Below are positions 25,583 to 34,625 of a stretch of 64,000 bases of DNA, piece by piece (positions within the stretch are counted from its first letter, which is position 1; every line of letters starts with the position of its first letter). The position numbers and the translations under genes are program-made. This DNA comes from a bacterium Ga0077546 (GTDB taxonomy: Bacteria > Cyanobacteriota > Vampirovibrionia > Obscuribacterales > Obscuribacteraceae): assembly GCA_001464165.1 (NCBI GenBank), contig LNEX01000485.1:11679-75678 (forward strand), read 5' to 3'. The notes below the pieces were generated by a model that made no database searches, was not told the origin of the DNA, and worked only from the letters and a program-made list of their open reading frames with translations.

Positions 25583-27815
25583 TGACGCTGCCTTTTGAGT
25601 GATCGTTTAGCTGATCATTATTGTTATCTACCACTTTGTTATCTGGCACTTTGTTATCTTCGGCCTTGCTATTTTGCGCGGGCTCAACTTCACCCTCCAC
25701 AGTTAGGTCGCGTGACTTGTTGTCCTTGTCTCGGCGCTTTTCTTGCTTCTCGACAGCCTGTCTTTGCTTTTCAGCAACTTGCTTTTGTTTTTCGTTAGCC
25801 TGTTTTTGCTTGCGCTCTTCCTTTTCTTTCCGCTCAGCAACTTTGCGTTCTTCCTTCAGCTTCTCTTCTGCCTGCTCGGCTGCATCTTGCTCTTCGGGAG
25901 AGGCAGCCTTGGCTAGAAGGACTCGCCGGCTTACTGGAACCGACTTCTGTCCTTTAGCCTGAACAGCCCAGACTGTAACGTAATACAAGCCAGGCTTATT
26001 ATTATTAGATAGTGGGATGTGACCAGCAAATGAGCCACCATCTACTTTTATGCCACCCTTCACTGGTATATCTGATACCGGTTTGATTTCAGAAGGACCG
26101 CCAGAAAGAGCAATCAGAGGCACAGCCATGGCAGCTGGTGGAAAGAACAATCCGGCACCAACAGCACCAACTATTAACCCCGTTTTGAGCAGAAGCATCG
26201 CTTTGTCATGATTGCCTTCCGAACGACTCGAGTAAGCAATGTAATCTAGCGGCGGAAAGTAAGGCAGTGCCTCTTCTGATTCATCAGGAGCTGATGCCGT
26301 GGCCTCAGGGTTGTACGACTCCCAAGCCACAGTGACTTTGTCGAAAAGATAGGGGCTCTGCAGCACTCCACGCACTTCTATTTTGTCGCCAACCTTAACT
26401 TCACTGGCCACTGGTATCATGATGGCATGACGAGTCAATACCTCTACAGCTGCCACCACTCGCTCACGATCGGCTGTCAGCGCTAGAGCAAAACCAATAT
26501 GAGTAGCATCAGGATTGAGCAAAGCATCCCGATCATCTTGCCGACCAAGCATAGTCTTTAAAATTCTTGCTACGGCAGCCTTGCACATCCGCTTAGAGCC
26601 AACCTCAGAAGTTTTGACTGAAGCAATTCCCTCATTCAAAGCATCGGCGCCTTCAAGGAGAGTTAGTCTGCGATCAGGACCGTCACCAGCAGAATTGAAA
26701 TGCGACAAAACGTTTCGCTTCGCCAGATCACTAGCTAGCTCACCAGCCATTTGTTCAGCAACATTATCAGGAGTAACTGCGGCAACGCCATATGCTTGCC
26801 GCTCGCGATTGAGAAGAGAAACGGCATATTGACCCAATTCTGGCGCACTAGCAGCGGTCATATTTTCAGGCAAGGCCGCTTGTTCATCTAAATAGTGCAC
26901 TTCAGTTAATGACTCAAGCGCTGGCTGTGGATTGTCGATCCAATCAGTACCGATAGAAGCACCACCGGCAGCACCACCCACAGCACCAGAGTGCTGACCG
27001 GCAGATCTGCCAGCTGCGGCGGCTTCTCTGCCGGCAGCCGAATTTGGGTCGACTTCTTGAGTGCCTAACACCGTTTTCTTCAAGCGCTCAGTACGATCAA
27101 AAAGCGAATCATATTCAAATGTTTTCTTGAAAATTGCATTCTCTAGCGAAGCTAGGCGATGGTCGATATTGTCGGCCGGGCTAGATGAACCTAAAGTTAC
27201 CTGCTCAAGATGTCCTATGGCGGGGGAAGAGTCTTTGATTGGAGCGTTTCCGAGAGCATTGTAGCCAGGCGGTTGTCCAGAGGCTTGTGGTGGGGCTGAG
27301 CCTCCCGGTCCTATTGATGGACCGAATGTGGGGACTTGGGGCGAAATTAAAGTGGGAGCTGAGCCAGAACTTGGCACCTGAAACTGTTCTGGTACATGTC
27401 CGGGAACCGGTGCCGGCAAAAGTGCTCCCGGTCGAGCCACTCGCGTAAGAGAAGTGGGCACTAAAGGTGGCGAAGATGAACTAGGTAGCAGTGGAGCTAG
27501 ACCGGGCCTAGCGACACGAGTGGGGCTAGACCCCGCTTTCGCAGGCGGTGACGGCGGCAAGTTGACTGCAGGCGGAGCAAGAGAAGGGAGCAGCGGAGCT
27601 GCTTTAGGTACAGGGGATGGCGGCGGAGCTGCTTTAGGTACAGGGGATGGCGGTGGCAACATTGCATCCGAGGATGCAAGCAGTTGGATCGGTGCTAAAG
27701 GGCCCTCAGCCTCGCTTGCTAGGGCTGGAGCAGCAGCAATTGTTGCAGCGCTTCCAAGCGAGGCCGTCGAAAGCAAAACGGTCATGCTCAAAGCGATACT
27801 CGCTCTAGCCCGCAT
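25569..27815 (-). CDS. Exported CAP/SCP-domain protein with Pro-rich and Lys/Glu-rich regions
   Basis: A signal peptide (1-34), a Pro/Ala-rich region (about 35-195) with a 30-base tandem repeat, one RLxxLExxxF/LG repeat block (about 215-255, also seen in the gene at 5611), and a CAP domain (about 325-450) recognisable from SLLNRERQAYGVAAVTPD, AEQMAGELASDLAKRNVLSH and THIGFALAL. CAP proteins are secreted and of mixed function (binding of sterols or proteins, some peptidase). The region after it has two short hydrophobic stretches (KTGLIVGAVGAGLFFPPAA) and a Lys/Glu coiled coil near 655-715. The start ATG at 27815 has AAGGGG before it. It is the first gene of a pair with the VWA gene. Confidence 0.75.
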   Translation of the reverse strand: MRARASIALSMTVLLSTASLGSAATIAAAPALASEAEGPLAPIQLLASSDAMLPPPSPVPKAAPPPSPVPKAAPLLPSLAPPAVNLPPSPPAKAGSSPTRVARPGLAPLLPSSSSPPLVPTSLTRVARPGALLPAPVPGHVPEQFQVPSSGSAPTLISPQVPTFGPSIGPGGSAPPQASGQPPGYNALGNAPIKDSSPAIGHLEQVTLGSSSPADNIDHRLASLENAIFKKTFEYDSLFDRTERLKKTVLGTQEVDPNSAAGREAAAAGRSAGQHSGAVGGAAGGASIGTDWIDNPQPALESLTEVHYLDEQAALPENMTAASAPELGQYAVSLLNRERQAYGVAAVTPDNVAEQMAGELASDLAKRNVLSHFNSAGDGPDRRLTLLEGADALNEGIASVKTSEVGSKRMCKAAVARILKTMLGRQDDRDALLNPDATHIGFALALTADRERVVAAVEVLTRHAIMIPVASEVKVGDKIEVRGVLQSPYLFDKVTVAWESYNPEATASAPDESEEALPYFPPLDYIAYSSRSEGNHDKAMLLLKTGLIVGAVGAGLFFPPAAMAVPLIALSGGPSEIKPVSDIPVKGGIKVDGGSFAGHIPLSNNNKPGLYYVTVWAVQAKGQKSVPVSRRVLLAKAASPEEQDAAEQAEEKLKEERKVAERKEKEERKQKQANEKQKQVAEKQRQAVEKQEKRRDKDNKSRDLTVEGEVEPAQNSKAEDNKVPDNKVVDNNNDQLNDHSKGSVNDKD
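27601..27660. repeat. 30-base tandem repeat inside the CAP gene
   Basis: Two copies of a 30-base unit encode two ten-residue Pro-rich units (PPPSPVPKAA). The copies differ at a few bases near the end of the unit. Confidence 0.75.
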
Positions 27816-27895
27816 CCATTTATCCCCTTAGTTCCAATAAAGATATTGTGCGCATAACTACCTCAAAATCACAAATTTTCGCTCTATTCATTGTA

Positions 27896-27928
27896 GTCAC
27901 CCAGTCGTCACCCAGTCGTCACCCAGTC
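27896..27928. repeat. Three tandem 11-base units at the end of pgeF
   Basis: GTCACCCAGTC occurs three times without spacing. The last unit includes the pgeF stop codon (27919-27921), so the length of this repeat sets the last residues and the 3' end of the gene. Confidence 0.8.
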
Positions 27929-28878
27929 GAAGAATGCAACATGGCTATTGCCCCCTGACGTCCAGTCTTTCCTCCCGACTGCCGATGCGAATAAAATAGG
28001 TCGGGTCGACAAGCTGTACAAAATGAACAGACATCAACTTCTGGCACTCCAGCCAACAAAAGCTGCATTGCATTGAAAGCTTTTAGGTCAGGCCGAGGCT
28101 GAATGAGGGCAGGAGCATTTTGTTTTTCTATTGCTTCTTGTAGTTCTTGTCGCCTTTGAATACTTTCACGTTTTACCAAGCCATGAGCCACCTGAGCCTG
28201 CACTAAACTGCCATCAAGAGGCAAAGACAATGTCAACATCAACTGCTCAACTACATCTTCTCCGGTAGGATAGCAGCAGGTACCAATAGCAGGGCCAACA
28301 GCCGCAACCATCTGCGAAACATCACCCCCCCACTCTTCAATCATTAGCTTGACAGCATTAGCTGCAATTGCCTGAGCAGTGCCACGCCAACCAGCGTGAA
28401 CGATTGACAACAACTCTTTCTTCTTCTCGTAAATGATTACCGGGACACAATCGGCGAAGTGCAGCAACAATGGCACTGCAGCAAGGTTTGTAGAAACACC
28501 ATCAACATTGGCCATATCAGGCTTGGCTGTAGCCTCTAAAATGGGCACCACTGTGCCCGAGTGCACCTGCCCCGGCACCTTTAGATAGGCATGATCGGCG
28601 CCGAGCACTGCACACAAGCGCTCGCGATTAGCTAAAGCAGTGCGCTTCACTGCTTCATCAGGCACATTGCGACCAAGATTGAAAAAATCATACGGCCCCC
28701 TAGCGTCACCAGGGCCGACTCTGGTGGTAAAAGCATGGGTGAGCCGTCCTTTATATTGAGCCAACAAAGGTGACTGAATGAGAGTAAGACCATCATGGTC
28801 ATTTATGTCCCATTGGTTTGTTCGAAGAGCCTGCTCTAGATGAATGGTATGCATTACTGAATTGACAAACCTCCGCAT
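27919..28878 (-). CDS. pgeF: Peptidoglycan editing factor / LACC1-family (YfiH, DUF152)
   Basis: Enzyme of the multicopper-oxidase-like/laccase-domain family, now known to act in peptidoglycan editing or purine nucleoside cleavage. The zinc ligands are visible: His in VHSGTVVPI, Cys in HFADCVPVIIY, His in VHAGWRGTAQAI. The GPAIGTCCYPTGEDV and final CRPDLFYSHR are also typical. The length is 319. It overlaps the end of the SDR gene; the ATG at 28878 is preceded by no clear ribosome binding site, while an alternative ATG at 28854 forms TAATG with the SDR stop and has GGAGG about 15 bases upstream. Either start is possible. It is cotranscribed with the SDR gene. Confidence 0.85.
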   Translation of the reverse strand: MRRFVNSVMHTIHLEQALRTNQWDINDHDGLTLIQSPLLAQYKGRLTHAFTTRVGPGDARGPYDFFNLGRNVPDEAVKRTALANRERLCAVLGADHAYLKVPGQVHSGTVVPILEATAKPDMANVDGVSTNLAAVPLLLHFADCVPVIIYEKKKELLSIVHAGWRGTAQAIAANAVKLMIEEWGGDVSQMVAAVGPAIGTCCYPTGEDVVEQLMLTLSLPLDGSLVQAQVAHGLVKRESIQRRQELQEAIEKQNAPALIQPRPDLKAFNAMQLLLAGVPEVDVCSFCTACRPDLFYSHRQSGGKTGRQGAIAMLHSSTG

Positions 28879-29666
28879 ATATTGATTGCCTGCCCTGTTA
28901 TAGCGCCTGCCTCATTAGTGCAAAGGTAAACCACTAGACTGGCTACTTCTGAGGGTTCAACCAGTCGCATTTGCGGCACAGAAAGCCTTGTGATTTCCAA
29001 CGACTGGTCACTGTCTATTTGATTTAACTCGCACCAAAGCGGATCGTTTATTTGCTCATAAGCCATGTCTGTAGCGACCCAGCCAGGACAAACCGCGTTG
29101 ACAGTGACGCCATTGCGAGCCTGCTCTAAGGCAGTAGCTTGAGTTAAACCGATTAAGGCAAACTTGGAAGCAGAGTATGCAGCACCGTAGGCCTCAGCAT
29201 GCTTTCCCGATATCGATGAAACATTAACAATGCGTCCCCAGTTCTGAGCGATCATGGCTGGCAGACAAGCTTTTGAGCTGACAACAGCGCTAGTCAAATT
29301 AGTCTCAAGTACTTCTAGCCAAGAAGCAATATCGTGGTGAGCAACCGCTTCGGTGCGATAAATACCGGCATTATTAATGAGAATATCGACATTCCCAAAG
29401 GTCGTCTGAACTAGGCCTAAGGCCGTTTCAAGTTCTTTAGCCCGGCTGACATCGGCAATAAAATATGGGGACTCGACCCCAACGAGATCCTTAATTTCTT
29501 TGCTCACAGCAATTAGCCGCGCCTCTTGCCGGCCCAGCAGGGCTACGGTGCAACCAGCCTGAGCCAATGCAATGGCAACGGCCCGCCCAATACCGCGACC
29601 AGCGCCTGTAATCAGAGCTTTCCTTGGTGCCAAAGCATGGCGTGCAAAACTAGTGGCCAGGTTCAT
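28854..29666 (-). CDS. Short-chain dehydrogenase/reductase
   Basis: Classical SDR fold. The nucleotide motif is TGAGRGIGRAVA, NNAGIYRTEA follows, the catalytic Ser is in NVSSISGK, and Tyr/Lys are in YGAAYSASKFAL, then PGWVATDM. The length of 270 is normal. The NAGI-type sequence and GRQEAR after the second strand do not settle NAD or NADP. It resembles 3-ketoacyl-ACP reductase and 3-hydroxybutyrate dehydrogenase in general, but no specific substrate is supported. ATG at 29666 has AAGGAA upstream. It overlaps pgeF and is the first gene of that pair. Confidence 0.85.
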   Translation of the reverse strand: MNLATSFARHALAPRKALITGAGRGIGRAVAIALAQAGCTVALLGRQEARLIAVSKEIKDLVGVESPYFIADVSRAKELETALGLVQTTFGNVDILINNAGIYRTEAVAHHDIASWLEVLETNLTSAVVSSKACLPAMIAQNWGRIVNVSSISGKHAEAYGAAYSASKFALIGLTQATALEQARNGVTVNAVCPGWVATDMAYEQINDPLWCELNQIDSDQSLEITRLSVPQMRLVEPSEVASLVVYLCTNEAGAITGQAINICGGLSIQ

Positions 29667-29980
29667 TATAAGGAACTCTAATTAGATATCGAATGCACAT
29701 CTTTATATTATGAAGCCAATTCGAATGACACGCTGGTTTTGCTGTGATTACCAGAAATACGCCATTCAAGAAACTTGCAAAGAGGGGCTAAAGTTGGTCT
29801 CAGAAACTCGGCGGGGAACATTGCTAAAATTCAGTAGTCTTAAACAACATGGTCTGTGACTTGAGCGTACTTGCTAAAGAAATTTGGGAAAGAAAACCGA
29901 CCATCTGAGAGATTGAACTAAATCTCATTATTATACTAATTCAGTCCGGCAGAGGCTGTACAAATCTAAGGTACAAAAAG
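29667..29980. other. Intergenic stretch between divergent genes, 314 bases
   Basis: It lies between the SDR start and the gene at 29981, so it must hold both promoters. A TATACT at 29932-29937 with TTGAAC at 29913-29918 has only 13 bases of spacing, too short for a good promoter. I see no gene or repeat in it. Confidence 0.55.
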
Positions 29981-31234
29981 ATGACATCCAAATCTTATTC
30001 CATCAAACGGTCGATTTTGGCGGGTGCACTTCTGCTCAGTCAATCGATAGCGCTAACTCCGCTTGCTGCAATGGCAGCAGACAATGATGTCCACGTTGCT
30101 GGTCAAGCAATTTTCGCAGTACCTGCGGTAGGCGGAATGACTGCAGATAAGAGAGCCGCAGTGGTCCAACAAAATTTAGACAATGCCCTCGTTGCAGCTA
30201 AAGACAGAGGCCCATCGTCAGTAAATATCACTTATGTCAAAGGCGTTCCAGTGATCACTTTAGGCGGCTATCAAGTTGTCACCGTAGATAGTGCCAGTGC
30301 CAAAACAGCAGGCAGCAGCCCAGCTCTCTTGGCTAAGAAATGGGCAGACTCTCTACGCGAATCACTAAGAGATCAAGCCAGCATTCAAAGTTATGTAGGC
30401 CAACTGTCTGGCGACTATTTCGCCTCTGCACCCTCGACTATCAATACCCCTATTCAACAACAACAACAACAACCTGCGTACAATCCTATGCAGCAGCCTC
30501 AGCAAGGCTATGGCCAAGCACAAAACACATATCAAGCCCAAACGCCATACCAACAGCCCCAGCCTTCATACCAACAGCAAGCACCTTACGGTCAGCCTCA
30601 AGGCGGATATAGACAAGGAAGAATCACTTACGCACCTGCTGGCTTAGTCATTCCTATCTCGCTTAGCAGTGGTATTGCCACTCAAGTAGCTAAGGCTGGT
30701 GACTTGATTCAAGCTTCTGTGAGCCAGACAGTTATGCTAGGCGATTCAACCATTCCAGCTGGTTCCACAATCATTGGCACCATCACCGATGCTAAAGGCG
30801 GAACCTACCTAGGTCGCGCTGGTAGCCTCGATATCAAATTCAACCGCCTAAGAACACCCGATGGCACAGAAACTCCAATTTCAGCTCACTTAATTGGTGG
30901 TATTGGCAAATACACAGGCAGCGGCACAGACGAAACCACTCTCAAAGGCGAAACCTGGAAAACAAAACTTGGTCAAGCAGCCATTCGCGGTGGTATCGGA
31001 GCTGGCACGGGCGCGGCCCTCGGTACAGCAGTCGGAGCCATTGCTGGCGGTGGACGTGGTGTCGGCAAAGGAGCATGGTCTGGTACTGCTATCGGTGGCA
31101 CAGTTGGCGTCGCCCAAAGTGTGCTTCTAAGAAAAGGCAAAGACGTCTTGATTCCCGCCGGCACAGCCATGCAATTGCAACTTGATGCTCCTGTTACAGT
31201 TGCCGGAGCCGGTGCTCAACAAGCCCCCTACTAA
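29981..31234 (+). CDS. Exported protein with Gln/Pro linker, TrbI-like barrel and glycine zipper
   Basis: The signal peptide (1-33, LLSQSIALTPLAAMAA) is followed by a helix-strand domain (to about 155) and a Gln/Pro/Tyr-rich linker (about 160-210) coded in part by a CAA repeat. The C-terminal part has ASVSQTVMLGDSTIPAGSTI and a LIPAGTAMQLQLDAPVTV strand, which together look like the beta-barrel of conjugation-type TrbI/VirB10 proteins, though no conjugation genes are nearby. A glycine zipper (GAGTGAALGTAVGAIAGGGR) is inserted in the barrel, from about residue 343. The protein is therefore likely an outer-membrane-associated or surface protein. It converges on the gene at 31337. Confidence 0.6.
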   Translation: MTSKSYSIKRSILAGALLLSQSIALTPLAAMAADNDVHVAGQAIFAVPAVGGMTADKRAAVVQQNLDNALVAAKDRGPSSVNITYVKGVPVITLGGYQVVTVDSASAKTAGSSPALLAKKWADSLRESLRDQASIQSYVGQLSGDYFASAPSTINTPIQQQQQQPAYNPMQQPQQGYGQAQNTYQAQTPYQQPQPSYQQQAPYGQPQGGYRQGRITYAPAGLVIPISLSSGIATQVAKAGDLIQASVSQTVMLGDSTIPAGSTIIGTITDAKGGTYLGRAGSLDIKFNRLRTPDGTETPISAHLIGGIGKYTGSGTDETTLKGETWKTKLGQAAIRGGIGAGTGAALGTAVGAIAGGGRGVGKGAWSGTAIGGTVGVAQSVLLRKGKDVLIPAGTAMQLQLDAPVTVAGAGAQQAPY

Positions 31235-31260
31235 TGAAAAAGTAGGCGCCAGTAAAACAT

Positions 31261-31305
31261 ACAAAAGAAGAGAGAAGGAGACAAGCTCCTTCTCTCTTCT
31301 TTTGT
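31261..31305. terminator. Bidirectional hairpin terminator
   Basis: Perfect 20-base stem (31261-31280 with 31286-31305), loop ACAAG, between convergent genes. Confidence 0.8.
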
Positions 31306-31336
31306 ATTCCGCTGGCCTCGCTTACTTTTGTCCCGT

Positions 31337-33190
31337 TTATTTGGAGTCAGCTTGCTTAGTTTTCTTTTTCGAGGTTCTGACGTCCCCATGCACTTTAGCA
31401 TTGGCATTAGGTAGCATTTGCGCTTCGCTAGCAGGCTCGCCGGTGAACTCTTGCTTGAACTCGACTAAAAACTCATCACCAGGTTTGATTATCGCCTCAT
31501 TGCCCTTAACCACAGTATCTTCAATCAACCAGCTACCAGGTACACCAGAGAGGAAGCCCCAGGCAAATCCTTTGATGCGACGGTGGCGCACGTTTGTACC
31601 CACTGGTTTCATGAAAGCGAACGATGGATTAGCGGCCCCCATCAGACCTAACGCTACCGGCATAGCGCCGAAGCTAAACACGCCAACCGGAGCCATAGCA
31701 GCATTTAGACCAATACGAACTGCTTTATACTTGAGCTGCTGCTCCCACGGACCAGCGACTTGACCCAAGTGGTTAACTCCAAGAACTCGCCCCTCAGCTT
31801 TGTTCTTGATAAAAAGAGCAGCTTTGGCTGGAGTAGCAACTAGGGGTAGATGCTCACCTTTCTCGGTGACAATTTCATCGAACTCAACCCCTAAGCAGCC
31901 TGAATTGCGGTACCAACGGTTAGCGCTAACCAACGAGTGCATGACACTGCGAGCCGGTAATGCATAGTTGATATGACCTTGAACTGCAGAGCCCTTTTTA
32001 GCAATGAGACGATCGCCAATTTTTAGATCGAACTTCAAACGAGCTTCTAGACCATCGCCTTTGTGGGCGTTCTTAGAAGAAATTTGCGAAGTGACTACGA
32101 CTGGGAATTTAGCACCCGTTTTAATTCTGGTCTTCCCTTCATCCGTTGGTAGATTCTCGTACTGAATAGTCTCTTCGGTTTCAGAAACTTCATCACTATC
32201 AATCACGATTGGACCATCGCCATTGGCGATAATCTGCTCAGGAGCATTCACCCCTGTTTCAACAACACTGGCACCAAGCTCGACAAGCATATCGGCTGAA
32301 AGCGAATCAACAGTCGAAAGAGCACCGCTACCGCCACCAACTTTCGGTGTCTCGGCTCCAGTGTCTCCCAACAAATTCTTGCCATTCGGTGAAAGTACAC
32401 TACCAGCCTCTAGGCCATGTGCCGATTCTCCCCCTGAGATGGCTTGAAGCCCTGGGCTAGAAATAACTGCGGCTGAACTAGTAGGAGTGCTGACAGCAGA
32501 CACTCCAGTTCCTTCGGGCGCGCCATCAGAGTCAACCACAATAACTTCTTCACTAGACGCCGGAACGGTACTAGAAGGAGAAGAAGAAGAAGAAGTAGTA
32601 GTAGTAGAAGTAGTAGCAGTAGCAGCAGAATCTTTAGGAGCGGTTGTAATCACTGCACTGCCAGGAGTGACAGCTGCAGCAGGGGCAAGCGGGGCAACCT
32701 CGGCTATAGCTTTGCCGTTAGCATCTGGTTTACTCGCTTCGGCTTTGTCTTCGGCTTTGTCTTCGGCCTTAACTTCAGACTTAAGCTCGGACTTTGCTTC
32801 AGGCTGCGCCTCAACCTTTACCTCTGGTTTAAGTTCTGGCTTAAGCTCTGGTGCAGATTGAGCTTTCTCATCAACCTTGACTTCAGCCTTGGGCTCGACT
32901 TGAGGTTGTACTTTCTTTACGGCATCGGACTCGATGATGAACATAGAATCAGACTTACTGTCATTCCATGAAGGAGAAACGCTTTCGCTCTGCCCACTTT
33001 TCTCAGTGACCTCTGCTTCAGCGGCCCTGACAGGCTGCCATCCGGCTAATGCAGAGAAGGCAAAAGTTGAACAGACCAACTCTACGCTCAGAAGCAGTGA
33101 AAGTGCCCGAGGAACTACACGTAACCGGCGCGGAGAAGTAGTCAAGTTTAGGTTTTCAGGATACCGGTTGCTTTTGCTTTGAGAAATCAT
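31337..33190 (-). CDS. Exported Lys/Glu/Ala-repeat protein with a TrbI-like C-terminal region
   Basis: A signal or anchor segment lies at about residues 24-55 (LSLLLSVELVCSTFAFSAL). Then come short acidic/basic repeats of the kind KPEVKVEAQPEAKSELKSEV (about 95-155), a Ser/Thr-rich stretch (180-260), and a folded C-terminal part (about 355-595) with KTGAKFPVVVTSQI and LIAKKGSAVQGHI. The latter is beta-rich, similar in feel to the 29981 product, but I cannot name a family. The start ATG at 33190 has only AGGCTC-like weak signal upstream. It could be an outer-membrane-linked protein with a long flexible periplasmic arm. Confidence 0.55.
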   Translation of the reverse strand: MISQSKSNRYPENLNLTTSPRRLRVVPRALSLLLSVELVCSTFAFSALAGWQPVRAAEAEVTEKSGQSESVSPSWNDSKSDSMFIIESDAVKKVQPQVEPKAEVKVDEKAQSAPELKPELKPEVKVEAQPEAKSELKSEVKAEDKAEDKAEASKPDANGKAIAEVAPLAPAAAVTPGSAVITTAPKDSAATATTSTTTTSSSSSPSSTVPASSEEVIVVDSDGAPEGTGVSAVSTPTSSAAVISSPGLQAISGGESAHGLEAGSVLSPNGKNLLGDTGAETPKVGGGSGALSTVDSLSADMLVELGASVVETGVNAPEQIIANGDGPIVIDSDEVSETEETIQYENLPTDEGKTRIKTGAKFPVVVTSQISSKNAHKGDGLEARLKFDLKIGDRLIAKKGSAVQGHINYALPARSVMHSLVSANRWYRNSGCLGVEFDEIVTEKGEHLPLVATPAKAALFIKNKAEGRVLGVNHLGQVAGPWEQQLKYKAVRIGLNAAMAPVGVFSFGAMPVALGLMGAANPSFAFMKPVGTNVRHRRIKGFAWGFLSGVPGSWLIEDTVVKGNEAIIKPGDEFLVEFKQEFTGEPASEAQMLPNANAKVHGDVRTSKKKTKQADSK

Positions 33191-33385
33191 TTACGAGCCT
33201 GCTTCAGTTTCAAACGACAATATAGAACGACAGATGATGCCAAGTTAGAAATTTATACAATTAATAGGCGAATATATACATGCTTGACTTCAATTCTTAA
33301 TCTGCCACATATAACTGCTTGTGACTTTCAAGCTACACATTCGAATCCAACAAAGGCTCAAATAAAGCCTTTGTTGGACCGACAC

Positions 33386-34510
33386 CTAATAGCCAGGGCC
33401 AAGTAGCTGGAAGCCTGCCCAACTCTTCAGCGATGGATCTCTCGAAATTGCTGCTAGTTGAGCCTTTCGTAGACCTTGTGCTGGATTGAGACCAGCTTGC
33501 TTACTATTGAAGACACTAACAAGCTCGTCAATACGCTGAGAATCTGGCTGCCACCACAAACTCATCAGTACATTTCGAGCGCCAGCATAGTTCAATCCCC
33601 TGCTGAAAATCTTGACAGCATTACCACGCACATCTTTGGCGTTAACAGAGCTCGCGCTCCAGACAATAAGGTCAACAGCCATTGGTGTGCCACATAGGCG
33701 ATCAACAGTTACTTTCCTTCCTTGATCATCTTTATCACCGAAAATCGGCAACACTGATCTAAGAGGATTATTCTCAATCAATGGCAATTTAGCAGAGAAA
33801 TGCACCACTGACTTACCTTTCGACTGCTCTTCAAGATTTGTCAAACTGGCGTCCTTGCCAGTTAATGTTGTCACCCGCTCAGCGCCAACAGCTGACGTAA
33901 TCTGTGCAGTCTCGGCCTGCTCAGAGCCACCACTGGTAGAGCTGGTGGAGGCCACCAACATGCTCAAATCAGCAGTATATTCAGGTGGGCAATCCATTAT
34001 CACAGACATAGAAGAGGCCATTGAAAGCAAGTGACTTTCCACGAAGAACTTGCCCTTCTCATCAATAAGGGCAGCAAATGGCAAATTGTAAAGCGGTCCG
34101 TCTGGTATAAATACCACCATCTGTTCTGCTGTCGGCGGCAAGAACTGTCTAACCGAAGCAGGCAACAGCTGATTGTATAGAGCACGAAGAGTTAACTTCT
34201 CCCCCTGACTTCCGTCCTCTTCAGCACCACCTTTAGCACTAGATTCGAGCAATGTCGTCACTTGGTTTTTTAACTTAGTCCTGTTTACAGGTAAGTTGGT
34301 CGACGAAATACGACCCAGTGGATCAATCGTAAATACCATGGTCGACTCTGGGCCTACCAAATATTCAACCACTGTAGCCTTAGTCTTCTGCACTGCAGCG
34401 ATGATGTCGGCGGGAGAATTTGGCACTGGAGCAATTAAGCGAGCCAGCGATCGATTAGAAGTGACGATGGAACGAAACCGTTCCAACCAACTCTGCCATT
34501 CCTTCACCAA
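33386..34510 (-). CDS. CHAT-domain region with lost catalytic residues (C-terminal part of a frameshifted TPR-CHAT gene)
   Basis: The final about 150 residues have the CHAT (caspase HetF Associated with TPRs) pattern: a VVHFSAKLPL strand (residue 235 on), VDLIVWSASSV, SRGLNYAGARNVLMSLWW and FQLLGPGY. In active CHAT peptidases these have HG in ATHG and Cys in SACxTG; here the positions are Lys and Ser, so the domain is probably not a protease. Coding sense continues about 110 bases upstream of the TTG at 34510 (FISEWLRRGGQVKPEDRDVY), in a frame that runs straight on from the TPR gene at 34626..36413 if one base near 34634 is removed. I treat the two as one TPR-CHAT gene. Confidence 0.75.
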   Translation of the reverse strand: MVKEWQSWLERFRSIVTSNRSLARLIAPVPNSPADIIAAVQKTKATVVEYLVGPESTMVFTIDPLGRISSTNLPVNRTKLKNQVTTLLESSAKGGAEEDGSQGEKLTLRALYNQLLPASVRQFLPPTAEQMVVFIPDGPLYNLPFAALIDEKGKFFVESHLLSMASSMSVIMDCPPEYTADLSMLVASTSSTSGGSEQAETAQITSAVGAERVTTLTGKDASLTNLEEQSKGKSVVHFSAKLPLIENNPLRSVLPIFGDKDDQGRKVTVDRLCGTPMAVDLIVWSASSVNAKDVRGNAVKIFSRGLNYAGARNVLMSLWWQPDSQRIDELVSVFNSKQAGLNPAQGLRKAQLAAISRDPSLKSWAGFQLLGPGY

Positions 34511-34625
34511 CTTATCTGGAGTAGCAGATACTTCAGCTGCGTGAATGCGAGCCCGTTGAGTAGTTAGTTCTATATAGACATCGCGATCTTCTGGTTTGAC
34601 CTGACCACCACGCCGCAGCCATTCG

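Noticed and set aside
27454..27831. Gly/Ala-rich frame antisense to the CAP gene (27454-27831).
   Set aside because: A mirror of the Pro-rich coding repeats; no start signal and no separate support.
30460..30480. CAA repeat run in the gene at 29981.
   Set aside because: A codon run for a Gln-rich linker; not separate evidence of phase variation, although length change by slippage is possible.
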